Below are positions 32,330-45,099 of a stretch of DNA of 64,000 bases, in pieces (the stretch's first letter is position 1; every line of letters starts with the position of its first letter). A model generated the notes under the pieces. The model was not told where the DNA came from. It saw only the letters and a program-made list of their open reading frames with translations, and made no database searches. The stretch lies in NCBI GenBank assembly GCA_027475525.1, contig JAMWFC010000105.1, forward strand, positions 62,001-126,000, written 5' to 3'. Source of the DNA: Macrolepiota albuminosa (taxonomy: Eukaryota; Basidiomycota; Agaricomycetes; Agaricales; Agaricaceae). Made by a program: the position numbers and the translations under genes.

Positions 32330-33737
32330 TGAGATGCTTGAAGGTGAATCACCTTTGTCCCAGCCCCCTAGCCTGGGCAATGACGACTTCCGCATAGAAG
32401 TGGTGCGGGCATATGGACATGATTCTCTCTTCACTGAGATAATCACCAATCTTGACGACCACCCTTGGTTCAGGCAGAGGCCTGGTAGACTAATCATGAC
32501 AGAAAACCGTCAAGGAGTGGTAGTGGTCTGCCTTCCCCATACGCAAACTATTGTTATGTGAGTACTGGATCAGGCCCATGCACTGGTGGGGCACTTCAGT
32601 GCCACATGAATATTGGGATACATCTGTAGATAGTACTGGTGGCCATATATGGCCCAAGAGGTTAGCAAGTTCTGCGCATCATGTGCAGCGTGTCAGAGGG
32701 CAAAGTTGCCCTCTGGAGCCCCTGCCAGAAAGTTACACCAGCTACCCATTCCAGTAAAACCTTGGAACTCCATTGGAATGGACTTCATAGGTCCCTTTCC
32801 CAAGTCTAGAGGATTTGATTACCTCTGGGTGGTGATATGCCACATGACAAGCATGGTGCACCTTATACCAGTGTGAACTATGCTGACAGCTAAGGAGCTG
32901 TCATGGATCTACCCTCAGGGAGATTGTTAGGCTGCATGGGCTGCCAACCATGGTATAGGCCAGATCTTGAGGACAGTTGTTTGCCCTGATCAACAAGACT
33001 GGGTGGACTGGTGTCCACTCACTGAGTTTGCGATTAACACAAGTATCTCAGATACAACAGGGTATGTGCCCTTTGAGCGCAATGGAGGGTACTTGCCCTC
33101 CATGCTGCACAAAATTTGTGCGGATGTGGTGGCCCACCAAGGAGTTATTAAGTTCGCCAGGCAGGCCCTGGAGAATATTGCAGTGGTGCATGACACCATC
33201 ATCGAGATGTGAGTCTTTCAGGTGAAAATTGCCAATCACCGTAGGCAAATGGACCTGCCAATATCAGTAGAAGCATTGGTCTATTTGTCAATGCATAACC
33301 TGAAACTTCCAAAGGAATGAGCAAGTAAACTCTGCCCAAAATGGGTAGGCCTGTACCACGTGCTAGATGCAGAGCCAAGTACTTCCAACTATGTGCTGGA
33401 GCTGCCTCAGACATTACAGGAACAACAAATTGTTCCAAAGTTCCATGTGTCGCTGTTGTGACCATATAGCGCATCCAACGATGTGCTATTCCCTAACAGG
33501 GCGACCCCAGGCCCCTATGACTTTGGAGCATGAGACGATGACAAATGGTTTGTCAAGTGCATTATAGGGCACCAGTGGACTGAGTGGAATACACTCAACC
33601 TTGAGGTACGGTGGTCCCTTAGGGACACAACATGGGAGCCATACTCCCATTGCTCCAAGTTGGCAGCACTTGTCCGTTATTTGGAGTTGAAGGGTGTTAA
33701 GCGCCCACATCAGTTAGATAAGCATGCTGGCACTTAA
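32330..33737 (+). pseudogene. pol: Integrase and chromodomain-like end of gypsy element H
   Basis: The plus strand begins in the RNase H-integrase linker (EGESPLSQPPSLGNDDF), then the HHCC zinc region (HALVGHFSATR ... CASCAACQRAK) and the first catalytic Asp in GMDFIGPFPKSRGFDYLWVV. Between GLPTM(V) and GQILRTVV about 45 residues are missing, taking the second Asp and the Glu of the DDE triad. The C-terminal part (WVGLYHVLDAE, VPKFHVSLL) is followed by VRWSLRDTTWEPYSHCSKL, a chromodomain-like end. About ten stops. Protease, RT and RNase H are absent, so the element is 5'-truncated. Confidence 0.85.
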
Positions 33738-33840
33738 TTTGATCAGCAGTGCTGATCACGGCTTGGCTGAGTTGGTCAGCAACTGTGGCTGAGACATGTC
33801 TAAAATTTGAAATTTCTTTTTTCCTTTCTTTTCTTAACCA

Positions 33841-36737
33841 TGGACAACATGCTCGTGGACTCCAGTGAGCAGCAGCAGCAGCAGCAACAGCAGCAACAGC
33901 TTGAGTTTATGCCATTGGCTGAAGAGGAGGGCAGATAGCTCCTCCACTGACCCCAGTGGCTATCCACCACAACAACTCATGCAGGGCAACTTTATGCTCC
34001 AGAACGCACATGTGGGCAGTTTTCTGCCTCATCAGATAGCACAGGGTGCTTATATGCCACATCATGCTGAGGGCCAATCCCAACAGGCCTAGTACGAGGG
34101 GCTATTTAGCCCTCAAGCAACATCAGAATAGAGGCAGCTTGCCCCCATACTGGCAACAGGGCCAATGGGAGCACATCCTTTTCTCCAGTTTACTGCCCTG
34201 GCACACTACCCTGGCATGGGTGGTGCGCCTGTAATGATGCCGTACTCCCCAGCTTGGATAGAGGCTTGGGGCACAATGCCCCAGTATGATGCCTTGTATG
34301 AGGCGCTAGCCAAGAGAGACAAGTCAGCTTCCCTGTCGACCACAGTATCAACTGACAACATAGAGGGACGCCAAGCATCTCTTGTGCAGGCCCACATGGC
34401 CATTGAGAGCACAGAAACTCTCAATACAGAACAAGGCACCACCTCTTTGGCTGATGCGCTGATGGAGAGCCTGGCTAGGCTCTCCTTGCTACAGCGGCTG
34501 AAGATGCCGCACCAACCTGAGCCCAGCTTGGAAGAAGAGTCACGTCCTTGATGCGACAAAGAAAAAGCACGGGCTGTCAAGCCCAGTCTCAACCAGGACT
34601 TAGTCCTGGCTACTCTTCTCCAATGTCTGGGGGACAATGGGTATGACATATCTGCAGAGTCGTCATTTCTCCACAATGCAGAGGCCATTGTCCTCATCAG
34701 CTGGATGATGGATCACATGGATCACATGTGCGCTCAGCGCAAAACTGATCTCCTTGCTCTATCGGCCACTCATAAGCGGCAGACTACACCTCTGAGTTGG
34801 GATACCAACTCCAGTAAAAGGGTACATCAGCAAGGAGTGGAGGACGTGCCCTCCTACTTGACTCAGTCAAGCGTTGTCGTTCCCAGTCAGGAGGCCGGTC
34901 TAGGGCAGAATATTCTTCCCTATGAAGATGTCCCTGCTCTAGCCGCCCCCTGGCTGATCCAGCACCTTGCTAGTGGCACATCTGAGGTCACGTCTTCGCA
35001 ACCACTATCTGTAGTATCTACCATGCACATGTGGGCAATGGACCCATGTTTGGAGAATGCTGGGCCAGAGAGGCTGCCATCCCCATCCTCTGATAATGAA
35101 TGGTATGAGGAGCCTGAAGAGGCTCATATGGAATCCCCAGTGCCACACAAAACTGCAGCACAACGTATGGCGCATGAGTAGTGCAACAGTAATTGGTGGG
35201 CCAAGATGGACCATCGGGTGCAAGATAGTGCCAAACAAGGAGCTGTCCTCCTTGAAGATGAGACTGGGCGCATCCCTGATGCGCTCAGCATTGTGATCTA
35301 TTGTGATCACACTATCGAGTGTCAGAACTCATTCTTCAGCATGGGGTTGTCTCCCCAATTCTACTAGTCACCAGTGACCAACACTATCTTCATCGGGCAA
35401 GAAGCCTGCACAGCCAGGGCCTTCAAGGCTGACAAAGAGAGCAATGCCATGCATATGCCCCACAACAGTAAGGTGTACCAAGTTGCATCTTGTGGGTTCC
35501 CCCGCAGCCCTCAAGAGCTCTGCAGGCTCCATGCACTGGTGAACAACCAGTTTACACTAATTTGTTAGTGTCAGTTGGGCTATCTCCTGCTCAACAAATT
35601 CAAACGGGTGACTATGAACTGTCATCCCACAGCCTGAGACAGAGTAATATCTCAATTACTCGAGGAGGTCCTGTACAAGACCATTGTGGTACCTTTTGCA
35701 AGTTCAGAGGAGCAGAAGAAAGTCCCACAGATGATTGTTTCTTCATGGATCTACCACTGCAAGAAAAGTGGAAGGCTGGCCTTCATTGGCCTGACTCCTC
35801 CTGACCCAAAGCAACCCTTTGCTTTGGACTATCTGGGCTCATATGCCCTTTTCTATGGGCATCCTGGGATGCCCAATGTGTGGACCAGTCTGGCCATGGA
35901 CCGTGCTATGCATATTCATTGGTACAGCCTCTTTAGGTTTGCGCTTGTATGCGCTCTCTGCGTGAGCCACTCATCCAAGTTCATGGTGCACAAGCACCTG
36001 GCTTATGTCTTTGCATGGCCAGGCCTCTATAAAGAGGCTGTTGCCAAATACAAGGCGGCTACAGGGCAATCCTTTGTGCCCTTTTCCACTGAGGACCTGA
36101 ACTTTGAGGCTTGGGCGATGGACATCATTTTACCACTTCGGACACGTTATGTGTCCTTCTTCACAATCAAATCCCGGTCAGCTGGGCTGACCATGCATAC
36201 ACCGATGGGGTCACCTACTTGGCCCACATTTTCTTCAGTGACAGCCAGCTCTACAATGAGGCGGCTGCCATCAACAACAAGAAGCTGCAACGCCTCAATC
36301 ACTACAGGACACTTCAGTCCCTTGCTCAGTAGGATAGGTGGTGTGAAGCCATCATTGGTGACCATCAACGACTAATGCTCCAGCAACAAGAGAGTTGTTG
36401 TGTGTTTGATGACGTGTTTACCAAGGGAATGTATCTCCTCATTGAGCAAGACAATCACGTTTGAGAAATCTGGATGCACCAGTACCCATCCAACAATGGG
36501 AATCTTCCTAATCCCCAACCCCCTACTCCAGGGCCAACTTTCGACCTCACTATTATGCTGTCTCCGCTACAGGACTATAATGACTCCCTGCCTCTGACAG
36601 GGCCATCAGGCACCTCTTATAAGCCCATACCCGAGGATGAACTCCTCAACTACAATATGGACGACGCGACTACCAATTCATTCCAGGAGCCCAGGGACTC
36701 TTCAATTGCCCCCGTCCTTGACTTACTGACAGCCTAA
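33841..36737 (+). pseudogene. Accessory reading frame downstream of pol in element H
   Basis: From ATG 33841 (MDNMLVDSSE plus a poly-Gln run coded by CAG/CAA) to the TAA after DLLTA at 36735-36737, long plus-strand pieces line up with only about six stops and a few frame changes. The main pieces are 34165-34551, 34705-35181, 35686-36375 and 36474-36737. Composition is that of a protein of roughly 950 residues with Ser/Thr-rich N half and an aromatic-rich C half (LDYLGSYALFYGHPGM). No known domain was recognised. It lies in sense between pol and the 3' LTR, where an envelope or extra gene would sit, but no signal peptide or membrane anchor is evident. Confidence 0.55.
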
Positions 36738-36770
36738 CTGTCAGAGTATTTTGAGACCATAGTTCGGTCT

Positions 36771-36781
36771 AATTGGGGGTG
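36771..36781 (+). promoter_or_regulatory. Polypurine tract of element H
   Basis: AATTGGGGGTG directly precedes the LTR start TGTAGCGTAG, fixing the plus orientation. Confidence 0.75.
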
Positions 36782-37357
36782 TGTAGCGTAGTCCACTATG
36801 TGGCGTTGGCCACATAGCTTTTACTTACTTTAGTAGTCAATAATATATTATATTATTGTAATATATTATTATTATTTACATTATTATAAATAGTCTTAAC
36901 CTGCTGCTTATTAAGCAGCTTACTTTTTGTTTATACTATATAGTCAATAGACTGGACTGGTCTGATTCTGTGCAGTATGAACCTTAAGCTCCCACATAAC
37001 TGTAACTTCATTACAAATAAGCATGTAATGAGAAGGTTATGGTGACTCTTTGCTTACAGTTTTTACTTCTAGTTTTTTTAGTCTATTTCTAGTTCCTTTT
37101 TTAATCAACCCTCTCTTCTTACTCTTTTAATAATCTAGTTACTTATATAGTCAGCTAGCTATTAGCTTTGCCTTAAGCCTTATTAATATATGTGGCACTA
37201 TATTTTTCACATCTTCATTCAATGGCAGAGGCATAGAAGTAAGTACCATAAAATAGTTGAATTTTAAAAATATTCTTTAAAATGACAAAAATGATTTTTT
37301 TTACCAGATATGTCACATGTGACACATTCAACATTCTTATTGAAAGCTGAGGCTACA
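36782..37357 (+). repeat. 3' LTR of element H (proposed)
   Basis: Starts TGTAGCGTAG after the polypurine tract. The proposed end is GAGGCTACA at 37357, giving complementary TGTAGC/GCTACA termini and 576 bp. No second copy is present to confirm the end. Confidence 0.5.
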
Positions 37358-37849
37358 TGCCATACCAGCTAGCCTAGCATAAAATAAGGGAGGTAACTAA
37401 TAAGGGCTGCTCTATTTCCTTTTATAGTCATGCACTTGTATGAGTACAATATGAAACTTTACTGGTTTCACTATCTTCTCTATAACATATTTGTTTTCTG
37501 AGGGTATCCACTACTTACCAACTGCAGTTGCTCCTGTGCACAGAGCACATGCTCTTTCACCAAAACTTTATATTCTGTTTTATTTTATTTCAACTTCTGG
37601 CATGCCTGCATTCAACCTAGCCTTATTTATTTTTATTTATCTTAATTATTCATTGCAGTGTGCACATCCTTAAAATAAGGTTTATTAAGCATTAATATAA
37701 TTAGTAAGTATTATCTGTATATTTTAATATTACAATTAATCCTCTTTATTTATAAAGTTCTCTATTTCTTCATTATTAACATTCTTCAGTATTATCTCAG
37801 TTAAAACTGCAATTGGTACTAGTTTGGATTTCAATAGTCAAGTAGGATG
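37358..37849. other. AT-rich spacer
   Basis: No gene or clear repeat seen between the H LTR and the pogo-type transposase. Confidence 0.4.
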
Positions 37850-39540
37850 CTTTAAAAGATTCTTCTTCATTGTACCTGCTGCAATAAGCTATTCACATTG
37901 TTTTGTCCAAACTTGCAGATCCTTTTTGTAATATTTTTTGATTTTCAGCCACTCATTTTTCAATTTTATTTTTTTAGCTTTTCTTCTTTTTCTACGCTCC
38001 TTTGCACTTTTTTTAGCCCTCTTTCTTCTTTTCTTTTCTTTTTCTCTTTTTTTTATCATCTGTACAACTTCAGAATATATCAGGACAAGCTCTTTTCCAT
38101 TTATAAAAAATGAAGTATGTTTTATTGTTTTCAGCCTTTAATATTGAAAAGACTTCAGTTCAGCTCAGGAAGGGATTTTGGCTGTTTTAGGACTAATGAT
38201 TTTACTAATTCTTATTCTAATGATGTTGAGCCAAGAAATAATACTAAAATCTGCATTTGTTTAAATAATGTGTACAGCAAAGGATCAACCTTAGCATTAA
38301 GCACCTGATGGTATGATGGAGTGAAAGTTGTATTAGCTAGAGTATGAGTTGATAAAAAGTGCTCAAATGCTATAAAAGGACAATATCAAAATGTGGCTAT
38401 AATGGCTTGAGTAGAGCTTGTCTGAGGAAAAGAAAACAAGGCCTTGACAGATATCTTATTATTTGGCTTTATTTGTTTAGCCTTGATAATATCAGAGTTG
38501 TAGGAATACATCTCAATTAAGCTAAATGCAGCTTTGACAAGATCAGAAGTAAATGCACTGAGGTAAGCAATTTTCCAGACTTGTGCAAAATCAGATTTGT
38601 TGATATCATGCTTCTCATGGTCTTCAAAAAGGTAGATCTCATGCTTCTACACTTCTTTTATCTTAGCAAAGCATGCAACATCAAGACCTTAAAGTGCATG
38701 TGTGCAGTATAAGAGATAGCCAATAATTTTAATATTATTTTCTATAGTGTAGTGTAGCAAATCGAATGTACAGTGTGAACTGTATCTATTTATAAACAAA
38801 ATGCATCTATGTCTAGCAGCTTTCTCTTTTGTTTCAGCATCAAATATTTTCTCAATCCATTGTCTTGCTATAGAACTATTAGTTCAGCTTGCAGCAGAAA
38901 AACCTAAATGCTTTTTAATTTTAGCACACATGTTAAGGTAATAGACTTATGCAGCCTCTAATACATTTTCTCTCTGCCATGCCTGCTGAAACTTCTTTCT
39001 CTTAAAGATTATTAATAGCTTAATTATTGTTCTATTTGCACAGACTATTACAAGCACCATAATATTTTTTTATTTGCAGCCTTGTTTATGCCAAGTCTTT
39101 ATTCCTTGCCTTCTAGCAACACATTGTGTTCTCTGATCAGATGGGGAAAAAGAAAACCACTTTCATTTATTTTCTACATGTCCTCTGGTAGAACATCTGT
39201 AGTTTCCTTTAAAATTAATTAATATCAATGCTCTACCACTTCTGAATTGAATTAAATGTTCATGCCCAGTTTGTGTCAAGTGGTTTGCTCCAGTGCACCT
39301 GAATTTCATTTTGAAATATAGCAAGGATTTTTAGATACAGACTGCACCTTCCATTTGCAAGATTGAGAACTGTTTATAATTAACCCTATGCCTAGCTGCA
39401 ATGGGCCATGCACTAAGGCAAAATTCAGCTGGCTTGAGCTGTTGAGATTTATACTCATCAATAGCAGCCTGGAGTTTACAATTAGCAACTTGATAATGTT
39501 TGATCTTTTTAATGTATTCTGAGAGTGTGTACTTAGTCAT
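37850..39540 (-). pseudogene. pogo/CENP-B-type DDE transposase, decayed
   Basis: Minus strand: N-terminal MTKYTLSEYIKKIKH with a helix-turn-helix-like ARHRVNYK region, VHWSKPLDT, then IKTWHKQGC, ANRTIIKLLIIFKRKKF, HRCILFINRYSSHCTFDLL (the D-G-H-x-S-H box with Asp-Gly changed to Asn-Arg), YLLYCTHALKGLDVACFAK (PPH-x-T-H-x-LQPLDV-like), FSLIEMYSYNSDII (GI-x-P-x-N-like) and a Lys/Arg-rich tail at 37,940-38,060. This order is typical of pogo/Fot DDE_1 transposases. At least six stops and a frame change. Terminal repeats not identified. Confidence 0.8.
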
Positions 39541-40019
39541 TCTGCTGTAAGAATGCCAAATCTAAAAAAAATGTATGTCCAAGAGCCTAAAAGGAGATGA
39601 GTTTGTTTGTTGATCATTTTATGCATGAGAGTTGATCAATGCAAATATACTGGTACTTCCTGTGTCATACCTTTCATAGGCCTGATAATACTTTGAACGG
39701 TTACAATGCATTCCAGACTATTTACTCTATGTTTTTGGCTTGTCATGCTCATATATTTATACTACTTAAGATAGCTGCTTGTGCGTTAAAAATACAAGGC
39801 AAGATTAAAGGGCTAGGTATCTCTTCAGTTTAGACAGCAGTTTGCGAATATATCGTGATAAGCCTGCATAGGATTATTTCAAAACTATGACAGCCAGTTC
39901 TTCTGACCAATTGTTTTATTGAAATGGATTGTCATATATCATTGAGAAATCTACTTGTGATACATATAGTGCGCTATAGTCTTGCTGCATCAGTCTTCTA
40001 TTATTATTAGTTTATTTAT
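39541..40019. other. Spacer between pogo-type transposase and Helitron
   Basis: AT-rich, no gene seen. One of the two elements' ends should lie here, but neither TIRs nor a Helitron 5' end could be fixed. Confidence 0.4.
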
Positions 40020-42588
40020 TTGTATTTATTAGATTGTCCTTATCTTGATAGTCTGGTATATGGAGATAAGAAAACGGCATCTGAACTCAAGTACTTTTTA
40101 TCGCATATATCACCTCACCTAGATCACAACAATCCTAAGAATGATGCTGTTTACAAAACTCTTGCATACAGCAATGAAGACAATTTTGATAATGACTTTG
40201 AATCTTCTAATGAGGCTATAAATGAACTATATTTGCATCAGTCTTCAGATTCTGAATTCTTACCAGAGAAAACTGTTTTGCCATCTAATTGTTGTTTGCA
40301 ACAGAAAGGATCACCAATCCATCTGACTGCAGAATTTGCTTGAAATATTTGCAAACGAGATTGTCTGTCTTTGACTGTATTGGAACACACTCACTGCTAA
40401 GATACATCTTTATAATTGGAACATGTTTATATTATCAGATGGTTAATCAATCATTTGTTGTAGTCTATTTCTAAATTACATTATTTGACCCCTGACTCTA
40501 TATTATTGTCATTTGTTGTGCTTAATAGTTTATATTTGTTGTATCAAAAAAAAAATCTTGTATTTGCATTTATATACTAATATAAATATTTGTGTGTTTT
40601 GCTAATACATTGTTGTGTCACAAAGTAATATGAATTGTATACTCAGTGGTTGTCTATACAAATGATTATATAACAATAAATTATAGGTCTTACTGAAAGG
40701 TTGTCTGTTTTGATGCTTGTATAACAAATACTATATTTCAAGTTATTAGTATGTGACTCATCACCTTTTTTGTCAAGCAATAGGCTAGTTTCTATTTGCT
40801 TGTCATATGCAGACTATACATCTTTGTTGTATCTGCAAATGCATATAATATTAGGTCAGTTATATTCTATTAATTGATGTGTCACATACACATTGAACTG
40901 AATGCAAACTAGACCTCCTTTACATAATATAAAGCCTGTTAAACCACATTATATGGTACACAACATTTCAAATACAACCTGCATACATTCAGAATACAAT
41001 GTATCATGCATGTGACTCGATCATAGTGGTTCTGCACCTCTTATAGGTTTATGCACCCACTATATCAATCAATGTGATTATACTGAGGTAAATTAGCACC
41101 ACTCTCATGTTGCCCTTTTATGTTACATGTGTTCACATTTATACACATTCCAACATCTTTTATAGTGTTTGCATATCAAACTAGATATTGTGTTAATTAA
41201 ACAGCTGTTTGTTTATCTAGACAGATAAATGTACAATCAATGGTCTCTTCATAGTTACATTGACATATGCAATTTGCTATACCCTTGGATATATATCTGC
41301 CAATTCTGGACTGGTATGCACACTGCAAGAACGTGCCATGCTTTATAAGTTCTATCAACCAGAAGACATGTCTTATAGTACGATGTTGCAATTTCCTTGA
41401 GGAACTGTGTGTCCAGCATCAATATATTTTGACTTGCTGTAAAATATGGCTCGTGTGATGCTGCAGTAATTGTATGTTTAATTGAAGAAGATATTAACTT
41501 TCCTGATGGCTGGCTGTCTTTTGTTTATATACTCATACTTAAGCATGTAATTTTTACTATAAAGTGTGCATATAATGTACTCTGTCCATCATTCATTTTA
41601 CAAAACCATGTTCATACACTTCACTACTCAAAAAGAGACATATCGTGTTTTGTACTTCACTTTGGTGGTAGCAAGTTCTATTCATTTCCTGTAAAGGCAG
41701 TTAGTCCATATGTGTCTGCTGGTCATGATTATATCCTGGTAGATCAGGTGTTTAAATATGTTAATCATATAGATGCGAGCAGTCTCATGTCATATCCTAT
41801 AACAAAAGGCTTTATGCATATACAAATGCCTGTACAAGAGTTAATTAATCACTTGTCTATAAAAAATATCCGTCTGGTTGCCTACATGCATGGTGTTAGT
41901 ATGAGTAGTTCTATATTGAAAAAAGAATTACTCTTTAAGTTTGATGGTCACAGTCGCCCATTGTATGTCATCAATACTATGGTGTTATAGTCTGAACTAG
42001 ATAAACAAATTAAAGACGCAGCATAGTAGGCAATTGCCCATTGCACATATAAACAAAGACAATCTTCATATCCTTGTTGTTATGGTACTTATAGACATAC
42101 CTATAAATCTACATGCATTGAACAAAGCATCGCCGTACCTCTTGAATAAGAATATCTGGATCTAGATAAAAGTGTAGTATTTCCACCATATCTGCTTAGT
42201 AAGTCACAAACTATAAATATTGTAGAAAATTCTTATTCTGGCACAAAACAAAAATACGTGAAAAAAGCAAGTTGTGTGGTGTATGGTCTCCTACATCCTG
42301 TAGCCAATATGAATACTCTCAAGAGTATGAAAGGTTATTTAAACATATTCTGCGTTTCAGAAGTCACTAAAATAGAATGATTATTCAATACAGATTATGT
42401 TAGAAAGCTGAGAGGACCAGTAATTAATTACTCATGTAAACATATTTGTCGATTGTGCACACAGCAATTGTTCAATGGGCTAGTTCCAAAAAACATGCTA
42501 GTCAATAGCTTTTGGATTGGCCTTATATTTGACATGTTAAAACACCTTAATTGAATCGAACAGATCTTAGTTGCTAGGATAAAAAAGT
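40020..42588 (+). pseudogene. Upstream part of the Helitron region
   Basis: A 107-codon acidic frame at 40020-40343 is unrecognised. The frame at 41712-41990 (YILVDQVFKYVNHIDASSL, NIRLVAYMHGVSM) and pieces to 42,560 (CRLCTQQLFNGLVPKNML, Cys-x2-Cys-like) look like the region that precedes the helitron-like N domain. Assigned by position and style, not by firm motif. Confidence 0.4.
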
Positions 42589-42590
42589 CC

Positions 42591-43830
42591 TTGTGTTATA
42601 CTTATGTTTTAGCCTCTGGTCTGAGCAAGATAAAGGCATATCTTATTGCTTTTGAGTCATCTATTCAGAAGGTATATCAAGTACTTCCACATCCTGTAAC
42701 CGATCTTGATAATGTGATTGCAATTTTATTTTCTGATCTTTGCAAGCCATTTGCTAAGAGGTTACAAAGACTATCTTTGCTTGTGAGTAGAAGGAATGTT
42801 CAGTGTGCATTAAAATAGCTCAAACTTAACCATTCTTCATATAGCGATCTGGATATATTGTACAGCAACTTAGAGGAATATCCTGAAGATGTTCCTTTTA
42901 TGTTTATTGTTCATCGCCAAAGCGCTGACGAGGCTGGTATGATAGACCCACCTGTACATAAAGATAATAAGAATTCTAGTGTGAATGTGGATAATTGCCT
43001 CTTTGTTGTTCATAGCCTCACTGATGATGCTTTATCAGCCAAGACTATGAACAAACTTAAAGGACTTGCAATGCAACATTGGATGTCTAACAAAAAGTCT
43101 CTGCCTATTGGTCATTCTATATACCCTAAAAATACATTTAGCAATCCGAATTTGTATCTGTAGATGTTTTCTTGGCTGTTTCCCTATAGTCTGAGTGGCA
43201 TAGGCAGTAACAAGTGTGGTGTATCAGTGTGCGCTTATAAAGCCAACTTGCTTATATATCATAATAAATGCTTTTAAACAGATACTGCATTCCTATTCAC
43301 TACTTTCAGCTATGAACAGATAAAGGCTGCTACTAGTGGAGGCTATTTAGCAACAGAACGTGCAAATTTTAACAACATTTCTGACCATCTTACAACTATC
43401 AATTCAAAAGTGTTTTTTGACCTTTCTTAGTATATCACCTTATCGCCTGCCAATGTAAAACACCCTATATATCTTTATTATGCAAATAGCAAGATATTCT
43501 TCACACTATCTGTGCTTTATACTTTGGACGATGCTTACTGTCTTATATCCAAGAATTCTGTTGCTGGCACACATTTCTTTTATTTTATGATAAATGTATT
43601 TATAATTCATATATTAGGAACAGATTCAGATAATCCAGGATTGTATGGGCATACTTCAGCATACTACGGTATCATAAAGCAACAAAGTAGGCTTACCCTT
43701 TATTTACACATGCTTTTGTGGATTTGAGGAGAGTTAACTTCAGATGAAGTCAGAGAAAAAATCATGAATCCGTCATTAAAATTTCAAAAGGCTATCGTGG
43801 AATATTTTAGAATCAGTACATCGAGGCAAT
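42591..43830 (+). pseudogene. Helitron helitron-like N domain and Rep N-terminal half
   Basis: Pieces read in order: LCKPFAKRLQRLSLLVSRRN; EDVPFMFIVHRQSADE; LKGLAMQHWMSNKKSLPIGH; MFSWLFPYSLSGIG; YEQIKAATSGGYLATER; ITLSPANVKHPIYLYYA; FYFMINVFIIHILGTDSDNP; GLYGHTSAYYGIIKQQSRL; TLYLHMLLWI. The last piece is the HUH box, where the first His of the usual H-x-H is Tyr here (TAT from CAT). Stops separate most blocks, several at CGA-to-TGA or CAG-to-TAG positions. Confidence 0.85.
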
Positions 43831-44940
43831 TTCTTGACTGAAACACTGGAAGACGTCAAAAAGCATATATTGTTAAATAAAGCTGCACTAAGATATATGG
43901 ATCTCACTAGATTGCTTTCAGAATAGCTGTCTATTCCTTGCAAAGAAAAATGCTCATTGTGCGCAGCATGTGCTAATGCAGCAGGATGGTGGGATTGCTT
44001 TTGTTATATGGTGGACAATCTGCTGTACCAATTAAACATACATATATGTACTTCCACTAAGGACAAAAATAGCATACAGAAAAAAAAATAAGGAACATGA
44101 AGGATGTCTTAATAACTCATAAGGTAAATATAGAGCAAGATTCCCTCATTTATTGTATGTGCACATAGAAGTTGATCCAACTACTGGTGCTTTAAACATG
44201 CAGAAGACAGAACTGTGACTCAATATGTTTACAAGTCCTCTTATTTATTTGTTTCAATGCAATACTGATGTAATGAGTCTCTGCTCTGGGACAGCCATCA
44301 AAACTGTTTTGTTGTACATCACTAAATATGTTACAAAGCCCACCCTCAAAACATGCATTGTATTTGAGGTGGTTGCTTCAATATTCACTAAACATGCAGA
44401 TATACTGAACAGAGAAAGCCCATATACAAATGACCAAGATAGCTAATGTTTTTAGTGCTAAAACAGAAATGGGATCGCCAATAATTTGCATGTATCTATT
44501 AGGCAATCCTGATTATTATACTAATTATAATTTCTTGAATTTGTATTGGCCTACTTTTGTTCAAGAGGCCAAATGTCCTTGGACAGACAATGCTACTGAC
44601 CAGTTACATAACAAGTTTTCTGATAAGTTGGCAATAATTAAGAAACAAGGATGAGTAATAAGACTATCACTATTTTCAGAAGACCGGAGTTGGACTGAAT
44701 AACTTTGTACGAGTGGTTGTCAAAATGTAAGAGAGTCAAGTTGACCAACAGAACATGTAATATATTGGTCAATGATGACGATATATCTCTTGGTAAAATA
44801 AAAAATATGCAGAGTTTAGTAATTATTAAATTCTCAACTCATCATCCACTTTCTGATACTCATAGTATTTATGTGTATTCTTTCTTATATAAGCATGTCT
44901 CTAATTTAGTAAACAAAAATTTATTTAAGAAGGATTAATA
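43831..44940 (+). pseudogene. Helitron Rep C-terminal half with the YxxxY pair
   Basis: CKEKCSLCAACANAAGWWD is the Cys-rich linker. PHLLYVHIEVDPTTGALNMQ and SGTAIKTVLLYITKYVTK follow; the two catalytic tyrosines of the Rep nuclease (Y-x3-Y) are both present at about 44315 and 44327. MGSPIICMYLLGNPDYYTNY precedes the linker to the helicase. Several stops. Confidence 0.85.
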
Positions 44941-45099
44941 GGATAGTGAGTACTATTATGCAATCATGTTAAAGCTTTTCAAACCTTGGCATACAGGACA
45001 TGACCTTAAAAATACTAGAGAAATATGGGATTTAGCTTTTGAATCTACATTCTTCAATAAGCGTCAATTCACATTGCTCAAGAACATGAATATGAGTGC

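Larger units (their letters stand above)
32330..37357 (+). mobile_element. Ty3/gypsy element 'H', 5'-truncated
   Basis: Plus-strand order: integrase, chromodomain-like region, long accessory frame in sense, polypurine tract, 3' LTR. No 5' LTR, gag or RT seen to the left. Confidence 0.8.

Noticed and set aside
33875..33901. CAG-type repeat as a disease-like or CRISPR-like array
   Set aside because: It is a short poly-Gln coding run in the H accessory frame; no spacer-repeat structure exists in the window.
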